From assembly GCA_021234155.1 (NCBI GenBank), contig JAJEKV010000004.1, forward strand, positions 17,543,310 to 17,607,309: a DNA stretch of 64,000 nt, read 5' to 3'. The notes beneath the pieces are model-generated. The model made no database searches and was not told the DNA's origin. It saw nothing but the letters and a program-made list of their open reading frames with translations. Positions 26,101-37,727 of this stretch are shown piece after piece; the stretch's first letter is position 1, and each line of letters opens with the position of its first letter. This DNA comes from Isoetes taiwanensis. Taxonomy: Eukaryota > Streptophyta > Lycopodiopsida > Isoetales > Isoetaceae. Made by a program: the position numbers and the translations under genes.

Positions 26101-26609
26101 CTGGATAAAGTATATACGCATACGAAAATGTAGGTCTAATCAGTGGCATAAGGAATGGCTCGGATCAAAAACATAGTCACTGCCCTCACCAAACTAAAAA
26201 GGGCAACCATTTGGGGTACTCTTAGCACCAGTCACTTTCATCATAGAAGGGATCTGTTGCTCGTTGGTTTTAAAAGCCCTTCTGGAATTGCTTCATTTCT
26301 TTTTATTCTTGTTTCCAGGAACAAATATGCTTACCGTCAAGATTTCCTGCTCTATCTCCTCTTGTATATCATAGTAATATTCCACAAGAACGAACCGCAC
26401 TACTTATTGATATTTGGGAAAAACAAGAGAGAGAAAGAAGAAGGGAAGAAAACGGCTTAAAAATGAAGGCGCTATGGTGCAGTTTGCATCAATCAGCAGC
26501 TCAAATTCCGTTGTTTAATGATTCTGTAGAAGTTGTCCTATTTACTGAGCTAGACAAGTGAGAGCTTACCATATTTCTTATAGAATGCGAGAGACGCTTC
26601 GTCCGCCAT
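23123..26609 (-). CDS. phytanoyl-CoA dioxygenase family protein (PhyH), nine exons, intact
   Basis: Predicted Fe(II)/2-oxoglutarate-dependent dioxygenase of the PhyH/PAHX family, which alpha-hydroxylates phytanoyl-CoA in peroxisomal chlorophyll-phytol breakdown. Exons read on the minus strand: 26609-26570, 25951-25830, 25749-25689, 25597-25529, 25443-25325, 23798-23651, 23567-23423, 23357-23271, 23192-23123. Every intron is GT-AG, all joins keep frame and the product is 286 residues, close to the usual plant length of about 280. The start [20 protein letters not shown] is the family N-terminus. Iron ligands are H148 and D150 (in VVPHQDNSF) and H233 (in IHGNLVHQS); R244 (in KSRHAY) is the 2-oxoglutarate-binding arginine, 11 residues after the distal His as in human PAHX. 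The substrate in plants is inferred from family membership. The C-terminus ends NKVQA, with no obvious PTS1. The 1.5-kb fifth intron carries transposon debris. Confidence 0.95.
24430..24590 (-). mobile_element. Ty3/gypsy chromodomain remnant in a PhyH intron
   Basis: On the minus strand the frame reads [19 protein letters not shown] followed by [12 protein letters not shown]. This matches the YLVKWxGYxxxxxTW core of the chromodomain that ends the integrase of plant chromoviruses. It lies inside intron 5 of the PhyH gene, on the same strand. No integrase catalytic core, LTR or primer site was found nearby, so this is a fragment of an old insertion. Confidence 0.55.
24818..24920. repeat. 37-bp direct repeat in the PhyH intron
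   Basis: Two copies (24818-24854 and 24884-24920) of a word starting CCCAATTnCAAGGCAG, with about three mismatches, separated by an A-rich spacer. Confidence 0.8.
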
Positions 26610-28382
26610 CTCTGTACCTATGATTGTTACAGAGGTTCTTTGACTGTTTTATTAGAAACTAGCAAAGTACCCACGGGTTTGATGGGCATTCCATGTGCTT
26701 GTACACGAAAGGTGGAGGAGGGGTTGATGTGTAATTTTCAATAATTAAAACCGAGGCACTACATGCCAAACTGAAAAAATATAACAAAATATATAACAAA
26801 TGCCATGCATTCCCTGGTTGCACTTATCGTATAGGTGGCATGACGGCATGACGTGTGCGTTCAAGCGGTCGCCAAATACCCCTTTTTATTAGAATCACCT
26901 AAAAAAAAAAGTCTAGTTAAGAGTATATGTATGGTTCAAGCCCAAAAAAAAACCCTTTTGGGTCACTCCACCAATTGTGCGGCTAAAACTATGTGAACCT
27001 CCCTTGGTGGAGTTTAGGCATGCACCCTGTGCCAAACATCTAGTCAGCATTTTGGCATCCTTTAATTTTTGGATGGGCGATTTTGCTTGCCCCAACTTTC
27101 GGCAGGCAACTACGTCATCCCTTTTTTTTAGAGAGCAACCACCTCCTCCACATGTTCAAGCGGGAAAGGGAAATCTGGCAGGGGATCATGCCCTGCAATG
27201 AAGATGAATCCGAGGATTTAAATCCGCCTACCAAGCCTCTGAAAATCCAAGGGTCCAAATCCATCTACTAGGTCTCTGAAAGTCGTTAGAAAATTGGTGA
27301 AAATTGCTGGAAAATTTGTGAAAAGTGGTAGCAAACCTGTAAAAAACGGTGGATATTTTCTATCGGTGTAAATGAAGGATGTTTAGATAGGATTGTATGT
27401 AATGGATATAAATTCATGAGACAGTTCTATTGATATGAATTCATAAACAATATTATATGATGAAGAAGTTCGTTCATAGCATCCAGCAACCTACCTTCAA
27501 CCAGAAGGCAAACTCCAATTGCCGTAGACGAATTCAGAATAGGTAGATTACTCTATGTAATTCTCCACGCTTCTCGCGCGATGTCTTCTTTGCTGGAAGC
27601 TCCTGATGTCCCGATTCAACTATGCTCACCTTTGCTCAAATACCCAGATCAATTTTTTTCCCAATTATAGGGACAACCCTTTGTGCAGTAGCACCTCGTT
27701 TAATTGTCTTGGACATGATAGTGTGATCAATGAATGGCAAAACCGTTTTTGGGCTAAACACCCACCGAAACTTGCCACATAGTTTTTTTGTTTTGCCTAT
27801 AGTGTGATTGTGGCCTAAATATATGTTTGTGGTATTATATTAAAATATGTATATGTTATTATATTAGAACATCTACTTCTTTAAAATGTTTTAGGGGTTT
27901 TTGTTGACGCCACTGACACTTTATTTGGCGTAAGTTTTGACACCTAAGAAGAGTCATTTTTGTTCTTTTCTCCTTATTTTTCAATGATATTTTTTCCCCA
28001 GTAAGCTCCCTAAGGCAATTGGCAAGCTTATTAAGGAGTTCACTATCCCTTCCTAATGAGATTAAGGAGCTTCTAGCTGGCCCGTGAAGGTTCAACTGTA
28101 GCTGCTCCTATTACTCATGGATCAGGCTCTGACGGGAAAGAGAAAAGAGCATCTGTGCACCTTAATCCCTTAATAGCGGCATGACCCCATGTTCTGTCCT
28201 CTTCTACTGGCATGTCTTTAGATACCAGAGCTTCAGATGTTTCTTCTTCTTGACTTTTTTTTCCCGTCCCCTCTTCTTCTGTTATAGCTTCAACTACAGC
28301 TTTACAGCATGCCACTACGGCCGCGTCTTCTTGGAACTCGTTAGTCGATAGGTAGTATGTGCCTTTAATCTAGGATAAATTA
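26610..28382. other. PhyH upstream region and intergenic DNA
   Basis: The PhyH promoter should lie just above 26609; no clear TATA box was identified. Beyond it is intergenic sequence. A minus-strand frame at 28115-28315 is rich in Glu and Lys without a known domain. Confidence 0.35.
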
Positions 28383-28635
28383 TGTGACGTTCCACGTATT
28401 TATACGCCCTTTTGGGTATACATACATGACACGTCACTATGAATAATTAATGCGCATCATTAATTATTAAGGTGGAAACCTAACCCTAAACCCTAATTCG
28501 AATTTAGGGCTTAACCTAATATTAAAAGGGCCTAGATATCAATTAGTTCGGGATAACTAATCTAGAACTGCCACTTGGCCCAAATTGATTGGGCAAGGCA
28601 GGCCTACCAGCTTGGGACACTGCCAATTTGCCCCA
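28383..28635 (+). mobile_element. partial gypsy LTR (5' 253 bp)
   Basis: The segment begins TGTGACGTTCC and matches the first 253 bp of the full LTR at 28973-29225 with about nine differences, mostly transitions. It stops abruptly after GCCCCA, where the two copies diverge, so the rest of this LTR is deleted. It is the left relic of a tandem or rearranged element. Confidence 0.8.
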
Positions 28636-28959
28636 CATATGTATTTTTTTTACTTAAATCTGTCCATCTTCCGTAATTTAATTTTCCATGTCAGTTAACC
28701 ACCTAACGCAAATGCTGATGATAACATAAATTGGGATCTCCCCTTCCACATAACGTTGTTGCATTAATTACCGTTCAACTTTCGCCGAGTTATAAATTGC
28801 ACATTATACGTCATTTCAAACTTGATCACCTTGAACATGACAACTTTGTATGACTTATAATTTCGTGTTACCTCTTTAAGGTGGGGAGACTTGCTTCCAA
28901 CATGTCATGTGTTGGCCTAGAGCAAGAATAGTCTTGATGCTGAGGACAGCATCAATTTC

Positions 28960-28972
28960 AAGGTGGGGAGAA
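28960..28972 (+). other. polypurine tract of the gypsy element
   Basis: AAGGTGGGGAGAA lies immediately before the TGTGACG start of the LTR, the position where plus-strand priming occurs. A near copy (AAGGTGGGGAGAC) lies at 28878-28890. Confidence 0.75.
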
Positions 28973-30473
28973 TGTGACGTTCCACGTATTTATATTCCCT
29001 TTTGGGTATAAATACATGACACGTCACTATGAATAATTAATGCGCATCATTAATTATTAAGGTGGAAACCTAACCCTAAACCCTAATTCGAATATAGGGC
29101 TTAACCTAATATTAAAAGGGCCTAAATATCAATTAGTTCGGGATAACTAATCTAGAACTGCCACCTGGCCCAAATTGATCGGGCAAGGCAGGCCTACCAG
29201 CTTGGGACACCGCCAATTTACCCCAATTCGATTTGGGGGAAATTGATGGAGGAAGAACTGCTGCTCACCTTGGTTCCAGCCCGAAGAATGGAGAACCAGA
29301 GAGATAGCTATGATACCGATTAGTTTTAGCGTAGCTTGTATGCTTCTGACCCTTGTTTGAGTAGATGGATGATTAGATTCTATTCTATGATCTACTTATG
29401 ATGATGTGATGGATGTTTGTATCTGATTCTGTTTTCTCTTTCTGTTCCTCCTGTGTTCTATTGGATTAAGAGGGGTAGAGACCTAAAGGCTATCTAGATT
29501 TAGTGATGCTCCTAGCTAGAACCCCTTAAATCCCATTAAATGCGGCGTGTGCACAAGAGCCCACCTGGCTAGGGATGCTATGATGTGATTCAACACCAAA
29601 TAATGAGTATGATGGTGAATAGAGGGTGGGGTCTTGCCTAAGCTAACTTCAGGGACCCCCTACGGTGTGCTAGGCTTATAGCCGGTCACGCGAGAGGGCC
29701 GGGCATGGGTCCGACACTTCACGGGTGCGAGGTGTCGAGCCAATATTTCTTGGGCTGAAGCCACGGGTTCAAAGCGCCGAGGGTAAGCCTACCTTTAGAT
29801 TTAGAGGAGTAAGCCTGTGCGAACAGGGGGTCCCCGAGAGGGGCACGCGTTCTCTAGCACACCTGAGGGATCCATCATGCTCGGGGGGAGGGGCCTCTCC
29901 CCTGACTTTATCGGGCCCAGGGAGATGTGGGAGTAGTTCCATAGCGGCGTGATTCTATAGAATTTGCGTCTGAAGGAAGGCAATCATGTCATAGCATGTT
30001 CGACCCTATCTGCCAAAAGTGTGCAATGAGGGGCGGATGGGTGGACTACCCTACCCATTGTTCTATGCCGACCAATGCCATGTTATACCCCTCACAATCA
30101 CCGGAGGCCTTGGACTGTCAGTTGATTTCCATGAGTCTGAGCCGTGGTAGAGCCCTTATTTATGATGCATTTCCTTTGTTATGTTGGTATTACGTTGTAT
30201 TCATATTGATGATGATGGGCCACCCTTCATTGGTGGTATATTATTTATTTGTATTGTTGCCAGGTGTTAACATGTATGTACGCTTCCGCTATATAGGATT
30301 TCCATAGAAGGCGTGGGACGAATGACACCTCTGTGTCCTTCACCCGGACACTTGCCCATCACAAGTGATCCGAGTCAGACGGAGGGCCTTTCTATGGTGG
30401 AGTAGTCGCCATGGAAGAGGGGATTTCTCAGATTTATAATGATGGGAGCATCAGATAGGTTCGAGGCGTCACA
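28973..30473 (+). mobile_element. full-length Ty3/gypsy-type LTR, about 1.5 kb
   Basis: The LTR begins TGTGACG and ends CGTCACA, a perfect 7-bp terminal inverted repeat with the canonical TG...CA. It is preceded by a polypurine tract and followed two bases later by a primer-binding site, so both inner boundaries are present. No coding domain of the element survives on either side. Short ORFs inside (29725-29952, 29996-30307) are taken as chance. Confidence 0.85.
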
Positions 30474-30474
30474 A

Positions 30475-30485
30475 TGGTATCGAGC
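30475..30485 (+). other. primer-binding site (initiator tRNA-Met type)
   Basis: TGGTATCGAGC follows the LTR end by one base. It matches the plant retrotransposon site TGGTATCAGAGC, complementary to the 3' end of initiator tRNA-Met, with one base missing. Confidence 0.7.
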
Positions 30486-32840
30486 ATGATCTTGGTAGAC
30501 TGGATCATAAAGACCATGTCTAACTCGTTAGACCGTTTAGATAGTAGGTGACCTCCAATGTAGGAAAGTTACACCAAATCCATAAGTAGGATGACTTTTG
30601 GCCTAAGTATGCGAGGATTGAGCTAGTTAAGAAGAAAAATTCAAAATATTAAGATGAAGTTATGTTGAGTTTTCGGCAGAATGCAGTCCCTTTCTTCCGG
30701 AGGCCATAACTTTCTCTAGGAAACTCGGATTGCGGTTATATGCATTCCATTGCGTCCGGAACACCCTAATTAGTCTAGGACATCCTTTGGCCAAGTCCCC
30801 AGCATAAAAAAACAGCCCAAAACCCTAAACCGGTGGACTTTGCAAAATAGGCATTTATTTTCGATTCTAAGCACTCAAAATGCAGAGTGCGCCGGTTTTG
30901 ACCGAGCGTTGACCTTTCTTTAAAAAAAAACTAGCAAAAAGGCACGCCAGAGGCTATAGAAATAAAGATGTAGGGAAATTAGAGCAAAGTAATATAAATT
31001 GAATTGGATGCCAAAAGATAATTGAAATGTCATTTACGTTTTTTACAACCATATTGTAGTGACCTAACTATTGGGTCACAAGAGAATAAAAATCAGGTAT
31101 GAGCTTAAAGAACGCGTTTATTGATCCTCATTTTATGACGAGATTGATTCAAAACTTAAATTTAAATGCCAAAGAATTCTAAACATGCTAAAACAATTTC
31201 AATATTATATCTTGGAAACAAATTTCTACAACTTCAATTGGCTATGTTGTTCTTTAAAAATTGTGGTTTGCAGCTTATGGAGTAAGCTAAAATGGCCTTC
31301 GCCACATTTGTCTAGCAACTAATAACTAATGCAATCACTAAAATCTCTACAAAGTGCATTATCTCATGCTTTAGATGTGTGCTCAAAGCACACTTGTAGA
31401 TCTGTATTGAAATTCATATTTCTTGTACATTTTATGTTGTAATATAATAATTATAAAAACTTGTACCTAGAGTGCAGATCATCCAACCAGACACCAAAAA
31501 TATATGGTGGCTAGTAGTGTAACTAGATCGTGTATTCTCCTTTTGTCGTAACATGTAAATACAAAGGCAATGAGTTGTTAGGTAAAATTATTCCCAACAT
31601 CAATAGATGAACCTTTGGCATGTTGCTATGCTGGCGCTGGTGTTTGTAGTAGGAAGATGCTAATTACTGAAAATCCCTTATCAAGCAATCATCCAGAAAC
31701 AAAGAAAATGCTGGCAAAGATGCCTTCCAGTGCTCACAAAGTCTGGTAGTCTGCGCAACCGTTTATCTCAATATTCATAATCTTAGAGTTAGCTTCTGAT
31801 ATGACTAAATACATAAAGGCCTAACTGTTGTGTTGGAAATTAGAAGACAGAGCTACAGAGCTGCACATGACTAGGCATCATTGGCCAATCCCAACAAGAT
31901 GCTTAAGTATGTTTTGCATTTCTTCTTTCTGAAACCTGCTGTAAGGTCCTTGGCATGACCCTCTTGGGTGGTGCTTGTTCACTTAGCCTGCTGGATAGTA
32001 GAGGATATATGCAAAGCTCGAAATTACATAGTCAAGAACCAGGGACAGCGATTAGTAATTTAATGTAGAGACCTATCCATAGAGGTCTAGTTTAAACTGA
32101 AACAATCGGGTATCTACTGCAGAATAAATACAAGTTGAATCTGAAACCTACTGGAACTAGAAGATAAATTCCTCAAATTGATCTTGCATTACAGAAGAAA
32201 ACTGATGCCTACTAAAAACATTATGAGGAAATATTCCATTATCATGGGGCAGGTTATGTTTTCTGTTCTTCTATAATATGGGGACATTATATAGAATTAA
32301 TCTTTCCGTTGAAAACTGGAATAGGAAATCTATCAGGAAAAAAACACAGAAAAGCCTAAAAGCCGGTACAGCCTCCCTCTCTTTCTTTCTACTCAAAGAC
32401 ATGCACTTGATCAAAAACATATGCTCGATTGCACCTTAAGCTGCCAATGAAACATTGTAATCTCATTTTAAAGAAAAGCAGAACGACAGCACCAACTTCA
32501 ATGGACCAAATTTGGCAGCAGTGCTCCAAGATTAGCTGCACCAATGTTGTAAAAGGTAGAAGAGAAATAAGAATCAGAATAATATATCTATATGGTAAAT
32601 TCTCCTAGTTGCATATTTTGACTTTCTAACTCATATAAAGAAAGTTAACACTGCCTATGCTAAAGTTATTGTGCAGAAATAACCAACATACCAAGCTACC
32701 ATGGAAAATACATACCTGCAGGTTCATTCAAGTTAGACTAACGAGGCCATATGCAATCACATGGTATCATTCTTTCCTCAAGTACAAAGGACTATGATGT
32801 CGCTCCAGCCAAACAAGCTTTGTTAGCCCAAGATCAAGCT
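30486..32840. other. decayed element interior and intergenic DNA
   Basis: The first few hundred bases resemble non-coding leader of a gypsy element. Past about 30.9 kb the sequence becomes AT-rich with no motif, and no gag-pol coding sequence is present. Confidence 0.4.
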
Positions 32841-32849
32841 AGTAGATGG

Positions 32850-33390
32850 TTTGCCTAGTATATACATTCAACAACACCACGTATTGTTGCTTAAGATCAC
32901 CCACTATGAACAGCACCAGCACCAAGAAAGGTCATCCACAACATAGGTGTAGCTTGAAGAGGCAAGCTTTCAATAACGTTAAAGGGCTCAGCTACTTCCA
33001 CTGCACGTCCAAGTAAATCAATTACACGCCCATAATGTTCTATGGTTGGAATACTGCCATACACTTCTTGAACAGAAACAAAATAATTGAATTCTTAGTG
33101 AACAGGCTCCCATGACTGCATGCAGACAATACATTAACAATGGTAAGATCATTGGCCTTGGTAAACAATTTTTCCAGGACATCATACTGGTGCCATACAA
33201 AATCAACGAAGAGTTTCTGTTAGGCAATACTGTAGGAAATGTTTGAAAATAATGAACTTGAGGAGAGCAAAAATGGTAACGAAAATGGCACCAACAGATG
33301 CTTGTTTTAGGCCTCTCTGAGGTAGCCATGCTTGCATAACTTGGTTTTGTTGCAGACCTATTACCATTCAAAGATTCAAGAAGCACAAGA
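32850..33390 (-). pseudogene. pentatricopeptide repeat (PPR) protein pseudogene fragment
   Basis: On the minus strand one frame reads KANDLTIVNVLSACSHGSLF, the signature of a PPR unit in PLS-type proteins. A second frame, shifted by an indel, reads EHYGRVIDLLGRAVEVAEPF and then LWMTFLGAG. This is the order expected near the end of the PPR array before an E domain. Stops and frameshifts interrupt it and no start is present. Intact relatives are organelle RNA-binding editing or processing factors. This copy is non-functional. Confidence 0.65.
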
Positions 33391-36300
33391 AGTACCGACC
33401 AGAAAGCTCTGGAAAGCCACCAGAAAGCCAGACCAATGTAGTGTTCTTCTTCCCAATCCCAAATCTTTGTCCTATAATTTAGTCCGTTTTCTGCAGAAGC
33501 ATATATAGAAGGATGAAAGGGAAGGATTGAATGCGTTAAGAAGAAAAAATCCGAAGGAAGCGAGAGAAAGGGTAAGGAAAATCGAAGAAGAGATGCCTGA
33601 GCAGAGAGATTGTCAGAGCGGAGAGATTGCGAACGGCTCCATCTCTGTATATCTCTGTCTGTATTTTTCGGCCTTTTTCTAATTTTAATAGCGGTCGATT
33701 TGCAAATTTAAAGATCTTACGGCTTAGACCATGCCATGTCAGATTCTGCTGACATGTATAGGCTACGTGGATAGCCTAAAATTGCAAGGAGGGTTGCACG
33801 CTTGGTTAGGCTGGCGTGCTAAAAATAAAAAAATAAAAAAAAATAAAATCCGCCCATGTTTTGAACCCATAACCTCCTAATTCCAACTTTAGATACTTAC
33901 CAACATGCCAACTTTCTTTTTGTATAGTAAGTTTTATATATTTGTTATACATATTTGATCTTCTATTTCTAGACCACAACTCTTTTTAAAAGAAAGAGGC
34001 ATATGGCAAGATTGAATCCCTGACCTCCTGCAACCAAGCTAACCCCTTTACCAATGGGCTAAGCTCCTCTATTGATAGAATAATAATTCTCGTTTTATTT
34101 ATAGTGGTTCTATTTTCTATTTAAATTAGAAGACCGCCTTCTGTAAACCCATGCTGTGGTGGCAACAACTCCGCCGGACTTGTGCAACCATCGCAAGATG
34201 TGCTCACCCCAAGGGTTATTATTGGCCCGGCAAATAGGTTCCCCGCCCATAGTGTCGCACTTTCTCGATGCCGAGTGAACGGCGACTCTTCTGAGCGAGA
34301 TAGCATCTCCTAGGTAGGATCCTAATCCGCTCTCCCATGGGATAAACGTTCGCTTGCAGCCATACCCTAAAAGTAGGGCATTCTCCAGTACTGATGTTTA
34401 CATATTTTTTTCTCTAGTAGATGCCTTGGTAGCAAAATTCTTTCAACCCTGCATTCGTTTAATCTCTAGTACCTTCATCTGCTTTAAATGCTATTTCATT
34501 CGATTTCACATGTCAGGAGCTAAGTAGCACTATGAACCAACCATACCTAATGCTGTTTCTTTTAGTCTCTAAGCCTGGACCGCCTTCTCAGAGAATAGAC
34601 TTTTCTTGACCCAACCAACTAGACACTGCCATGCACCGACCCTCCAGGCCTTGGATTTGTAAATTGTACCACCACCCTTCACTACTTTTCTTTATGTCAC
34701 GACACACACATCGTAAGTGCTTGAGTTTGAACTCCCACAGCCATGTCAACACCTCACTCGAATCTATCTAGAGCATAAACTTTAGTATCAGGTTGTACCA
34801 CTCTTCACCGCCTATATCACAGTGATTATATACTTGCGTCACATGCCTGTCAACTTGCGATGGCCAAACCTCTTTTCAAGCTGTTATACCCTAACACTTG
34901 AAGGTATGCCACCATTCTTGGCTCATCAACACCTTCAAGAATACCTAAATTTGATTAGGGCAAACTCCTTCCAACCATTACTTTAGTGTCGCGGGGCCAC
35001 TAAGTTCCATGAATAATCTACCTATCTTAGGGAATTAGAACAATAGTCCCAAATGTTAGTACCAATCCCGCACCCTTCTACAGGGACTCCTTCTACTCTT
35101 AGGGTCCTTGTAAAATTATTGTCTGCTATGTTATCCCAGAAATGAAATCCTTTTTATCCCTAAGGCCCTTATTTAAGTCTTCAACGGTTTTTCAAAATCC
35201 ACTGCTGCCTTTCCGCCCGGTAGCCCATGTAATGAATAATAGTCCACTAATTTCATCTTCTTTTTTGCTACCTTCTCGGGACTATCATCGATCTCCTTCA
35301 CCCTGGCCCTGAAACGTGTTGCTTTTTACTTCCAATGCCGCGCATTACCTGTATGCTTGATATAACATATATAAATTCTTGTCCATAGGATCACTAAATA
35401 ATCTAACCTTTTAGATCTTCTTTCATCCTCTTGTTATCTTCTAAATTACTGCTATATGTTGTATGATCCATAAGTCTATGTTCCAAAGTTACAGCTAGGC
35501 GCTCAAATTTCTCTATGACTTTTACCCTGCATATCATTGGAACCCTATGCTTTAGCATCCTCATAGATCTTTCAATTGTTCTCTCTTACATTCTTTTATG
35601 CCGATGTCATGCCATTGTCGTGCCATGACACGTAATGTGGCATCTGCATATACGCCACACTCATGCCATATTTTCAAGAGTCAACCTCTTGAGCATCACT
35701 GTTACCCTTACGTATGTAACTCATCCCCAAAGTTGTGCAGGTAGTAACCCTCCCAACTGGGTGGCCTACCCGTTATGAATCGTAGTTCCTTATTTTCACC
35801 TTCTTCTTTCATATGTTCTCTACCTCCTCTTCGGTTGTGACCCCTCCTCTGTAGGGTCACCGACCCATTTACTCCTTCAGATATCTTTTAACCCTCTTCT
35901 TGGCTTTTAACCGACTATTATATGTCATATGATACTATAGTCTATGCCTTAAAGGCTACTGCTATATCTTTAAATTTTCATGTATCTTTCTAACCCGCAT
36001 ATCATTGGGGGCTATCATTTAGTGTCGTCATCCACCTTAGAACTGTTAGACGTTACGTCCCTATGTGTTGTTATCATGCCGCTATGCCGGCATTACAAAT
36101 GACTTGCCGTACCTCCATAAGCCATAGTCATGTTCTGATTTAGGGAGTGAGCCTTTGTGAAATTTGTAAGTTACCTAGGCTCATCATGGCGTTTGCCTTG
36201 CGTTTTCTACTTCTATCTAACCCCCCACGTTTGGTATTCTCCAGATACTTAATTTGTTGCCACCCCGGCTTGCATTGATGTTAGCCCTAGACGTTTAAAA

Positions 36301-37084
36301 TTATAACTCTGCATAACCCATTGACTTCGAATTGTCCTTATCCAAGCAGGCATCATGTTGGATATCTATCCTTTCATGTTTCCACAAACACATTTGATTT
36401 ACATCAGATAAATGTTATTCGACATCCAGCCAAGAATTGTACTATCGTACTATTCAACCCCATCATCTTGAGCTTTATTCTATTGCCCGTTGACATTTAT
36501 TTCAGGAGCCAACTATAGCATCCTACCTTAACATGTAACAGATTGACTGTTGTTTGCACATTCCAGACATACTCCAGACCCTTCATTGGTAACTTTGGGG
36601 TATAATAGACCTTCTCTCCCCGTATCACTGCATAGATTACCTCTCAAGATGTTTATCGTATGGTCCATAGTACGTACGTGATAAACATATGTCCTCATCT
36701 CACAATACTAGAGCTCTGTTCTAACTTAGCTAAACTATAAGCTTGGTAGTTCCTGGACACAAAACCTATTGCCTATGTACCTTCATAATGTGGCTGAGCC
36801 ACCAACTTCCCAACTGGGCAGTGGCCAACTCTATGTTGGAATTCCATATGCTGCCTATATTTTGATAGGATCCTCAGCTACTTCAACCATTCCTTTAGTG
36901 CCTTATCGTACTCCAGTCGTGTACATAGACTATGATCCTCCCATGGGATTATACCATAATTCCGAAGGGTTACAACTCCAGATGAGGAGCTTTTCTAAAG
37001 GCTCCTTCAGCTAAATATCCTTTGTGTCCCAATATCAACCATGCTTTGTCACAATTAACCTATTTTCTTAAGTTATCATATCAC
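33391..37084. other. featureless repeat-like region
   Basis: Pyrimidine-rich plus strand with no frame over 65 codons that carries a motif. The abrupt composition change near 34.1 kb (a GC-rich 200-bp block) may be an LTR or element boundary, but no terminal repeat, primer site or domain was found. Probably very old transposon DNA. Confidence 0.4.
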
Positions 37085-37129
37085 CAATAGGCATTTCGAG
37101 TGGAGGATCATATTTAATGGAATTGTGAT
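37085..37129. repeat. 45-bp direct repeat flanking the tRNA pair, copy 1
   Basis: Starts CAATAGGCATTTCGAGTG and matches 37683-37727 with about four mismatches. The two copies bracket both tRNA-Glu genes. Confidence 0.8.
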
Positions 37130-37421
37130 CTTAAACTCGTCGATCGGATACACGTTACAGTAGTAAGAATCGAAGGATATACTTTATTCATTCGTTAAGC
37201 TCCTTGGCTTGGAGCTGCGGTTTGACACTATGATGTGATGTTAAATCATGAGAATTCTTTTCTTTTCAAGGACTCTCTAATATGCTTCTATATGGAGCTT
37301 TTTCTAAAGCAAGCAACACTTTGACTATGCAAGTCGAGAATCTTATGGTAACTAAATGCCTCAGGTACAAAAGATTTAACGAGTTTGAGTTGAAACATAA
37401 CCTTTCCTAATGTAGGTAATC

Positions 37422-37494
37422 TCCATTGTAGTCTAATTGGTTAGGATACTCGGCTCTCACCCGAGAGACTCGGGTTCAAGTCCCGGCAATGGAA
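37422..37494 (+). tRNA. tRNA-Glu (anticodon CUC)
   Basis: A 73-nt cloverleaf: acceptor stem TCCATTG/CAATGGA fully paired, anticodon arm CTCGG-CTCTCAC-CCGAG giving CUC, T arm with the GGTTCAAGTCC core and a discriminator A. No intron. All expected nuclear tRNA-Glu features are intact, so it is probably functional. Confidence 0.92.
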
Positions 37495-37559
37495 TTTCAT
37501 TTTTCAGCTTTCGTGTCATGTGCATTTTGCTTGATTAACTCTTTTAAAATATTTGAAAT

Positions 37560-37632
37560 TCCATTGTAGTCTAGTTTGTTAGGATACTTGGCTTTCACCC
37601 AAGAGACCCGGGTTCAAGTCTCGGCAATAGAA
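37560..37632 (+). tRNA. tRNA-Glu-like (anticodon UUC), partly degraded
   Basis: Same 73-nt layout 138 bp downstream of the CUC gene. The anticodon arm is CTTGG-CTTTCAC-CCAAG (UUC), with compensating changes that keep the stem. The acceptor stem has one C-A mismatch and the D loop reads TTTGTT instead of TTGGTT, losing one of the two invariant Gs. This suggests a weak or dead gene. The pairing-preserving anticodon stem argues it was a true UUC gene rather than a mutated copy of its neighbour. Confidence 0.75.
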
Positions 37633-37682
37633 TTTGTTCCTACTCAAATGTTAGAATTTAGTGTGCTTTGAGGTCATGCTTG

Positions 37683-37727
37683 CAATAGGCATTTCGAGTG
37701 TAGGATCATATTTGATGGATTTGTGAT
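37683..37727. repeat. 45-bp direct repeat flanking the tRNA pair, copy 2
   Basis: Partner of 37085-37129. Together they mark a roughly 600-bp duplicated or inserted segment carrying the tRNAs. Confidence 0.8.

Noticed and set aside
29725-30307. Two plus-strand ORFs of 75 and 103 codons
   Set aside because: They lie wholly inside a non-coding LTR and are not kept in the related LTR at 60 kb.
34121-34306. GC-rich block resembling an LTR end
   Set aside because: No terminal repeat, primer site or second copy was found in the window.
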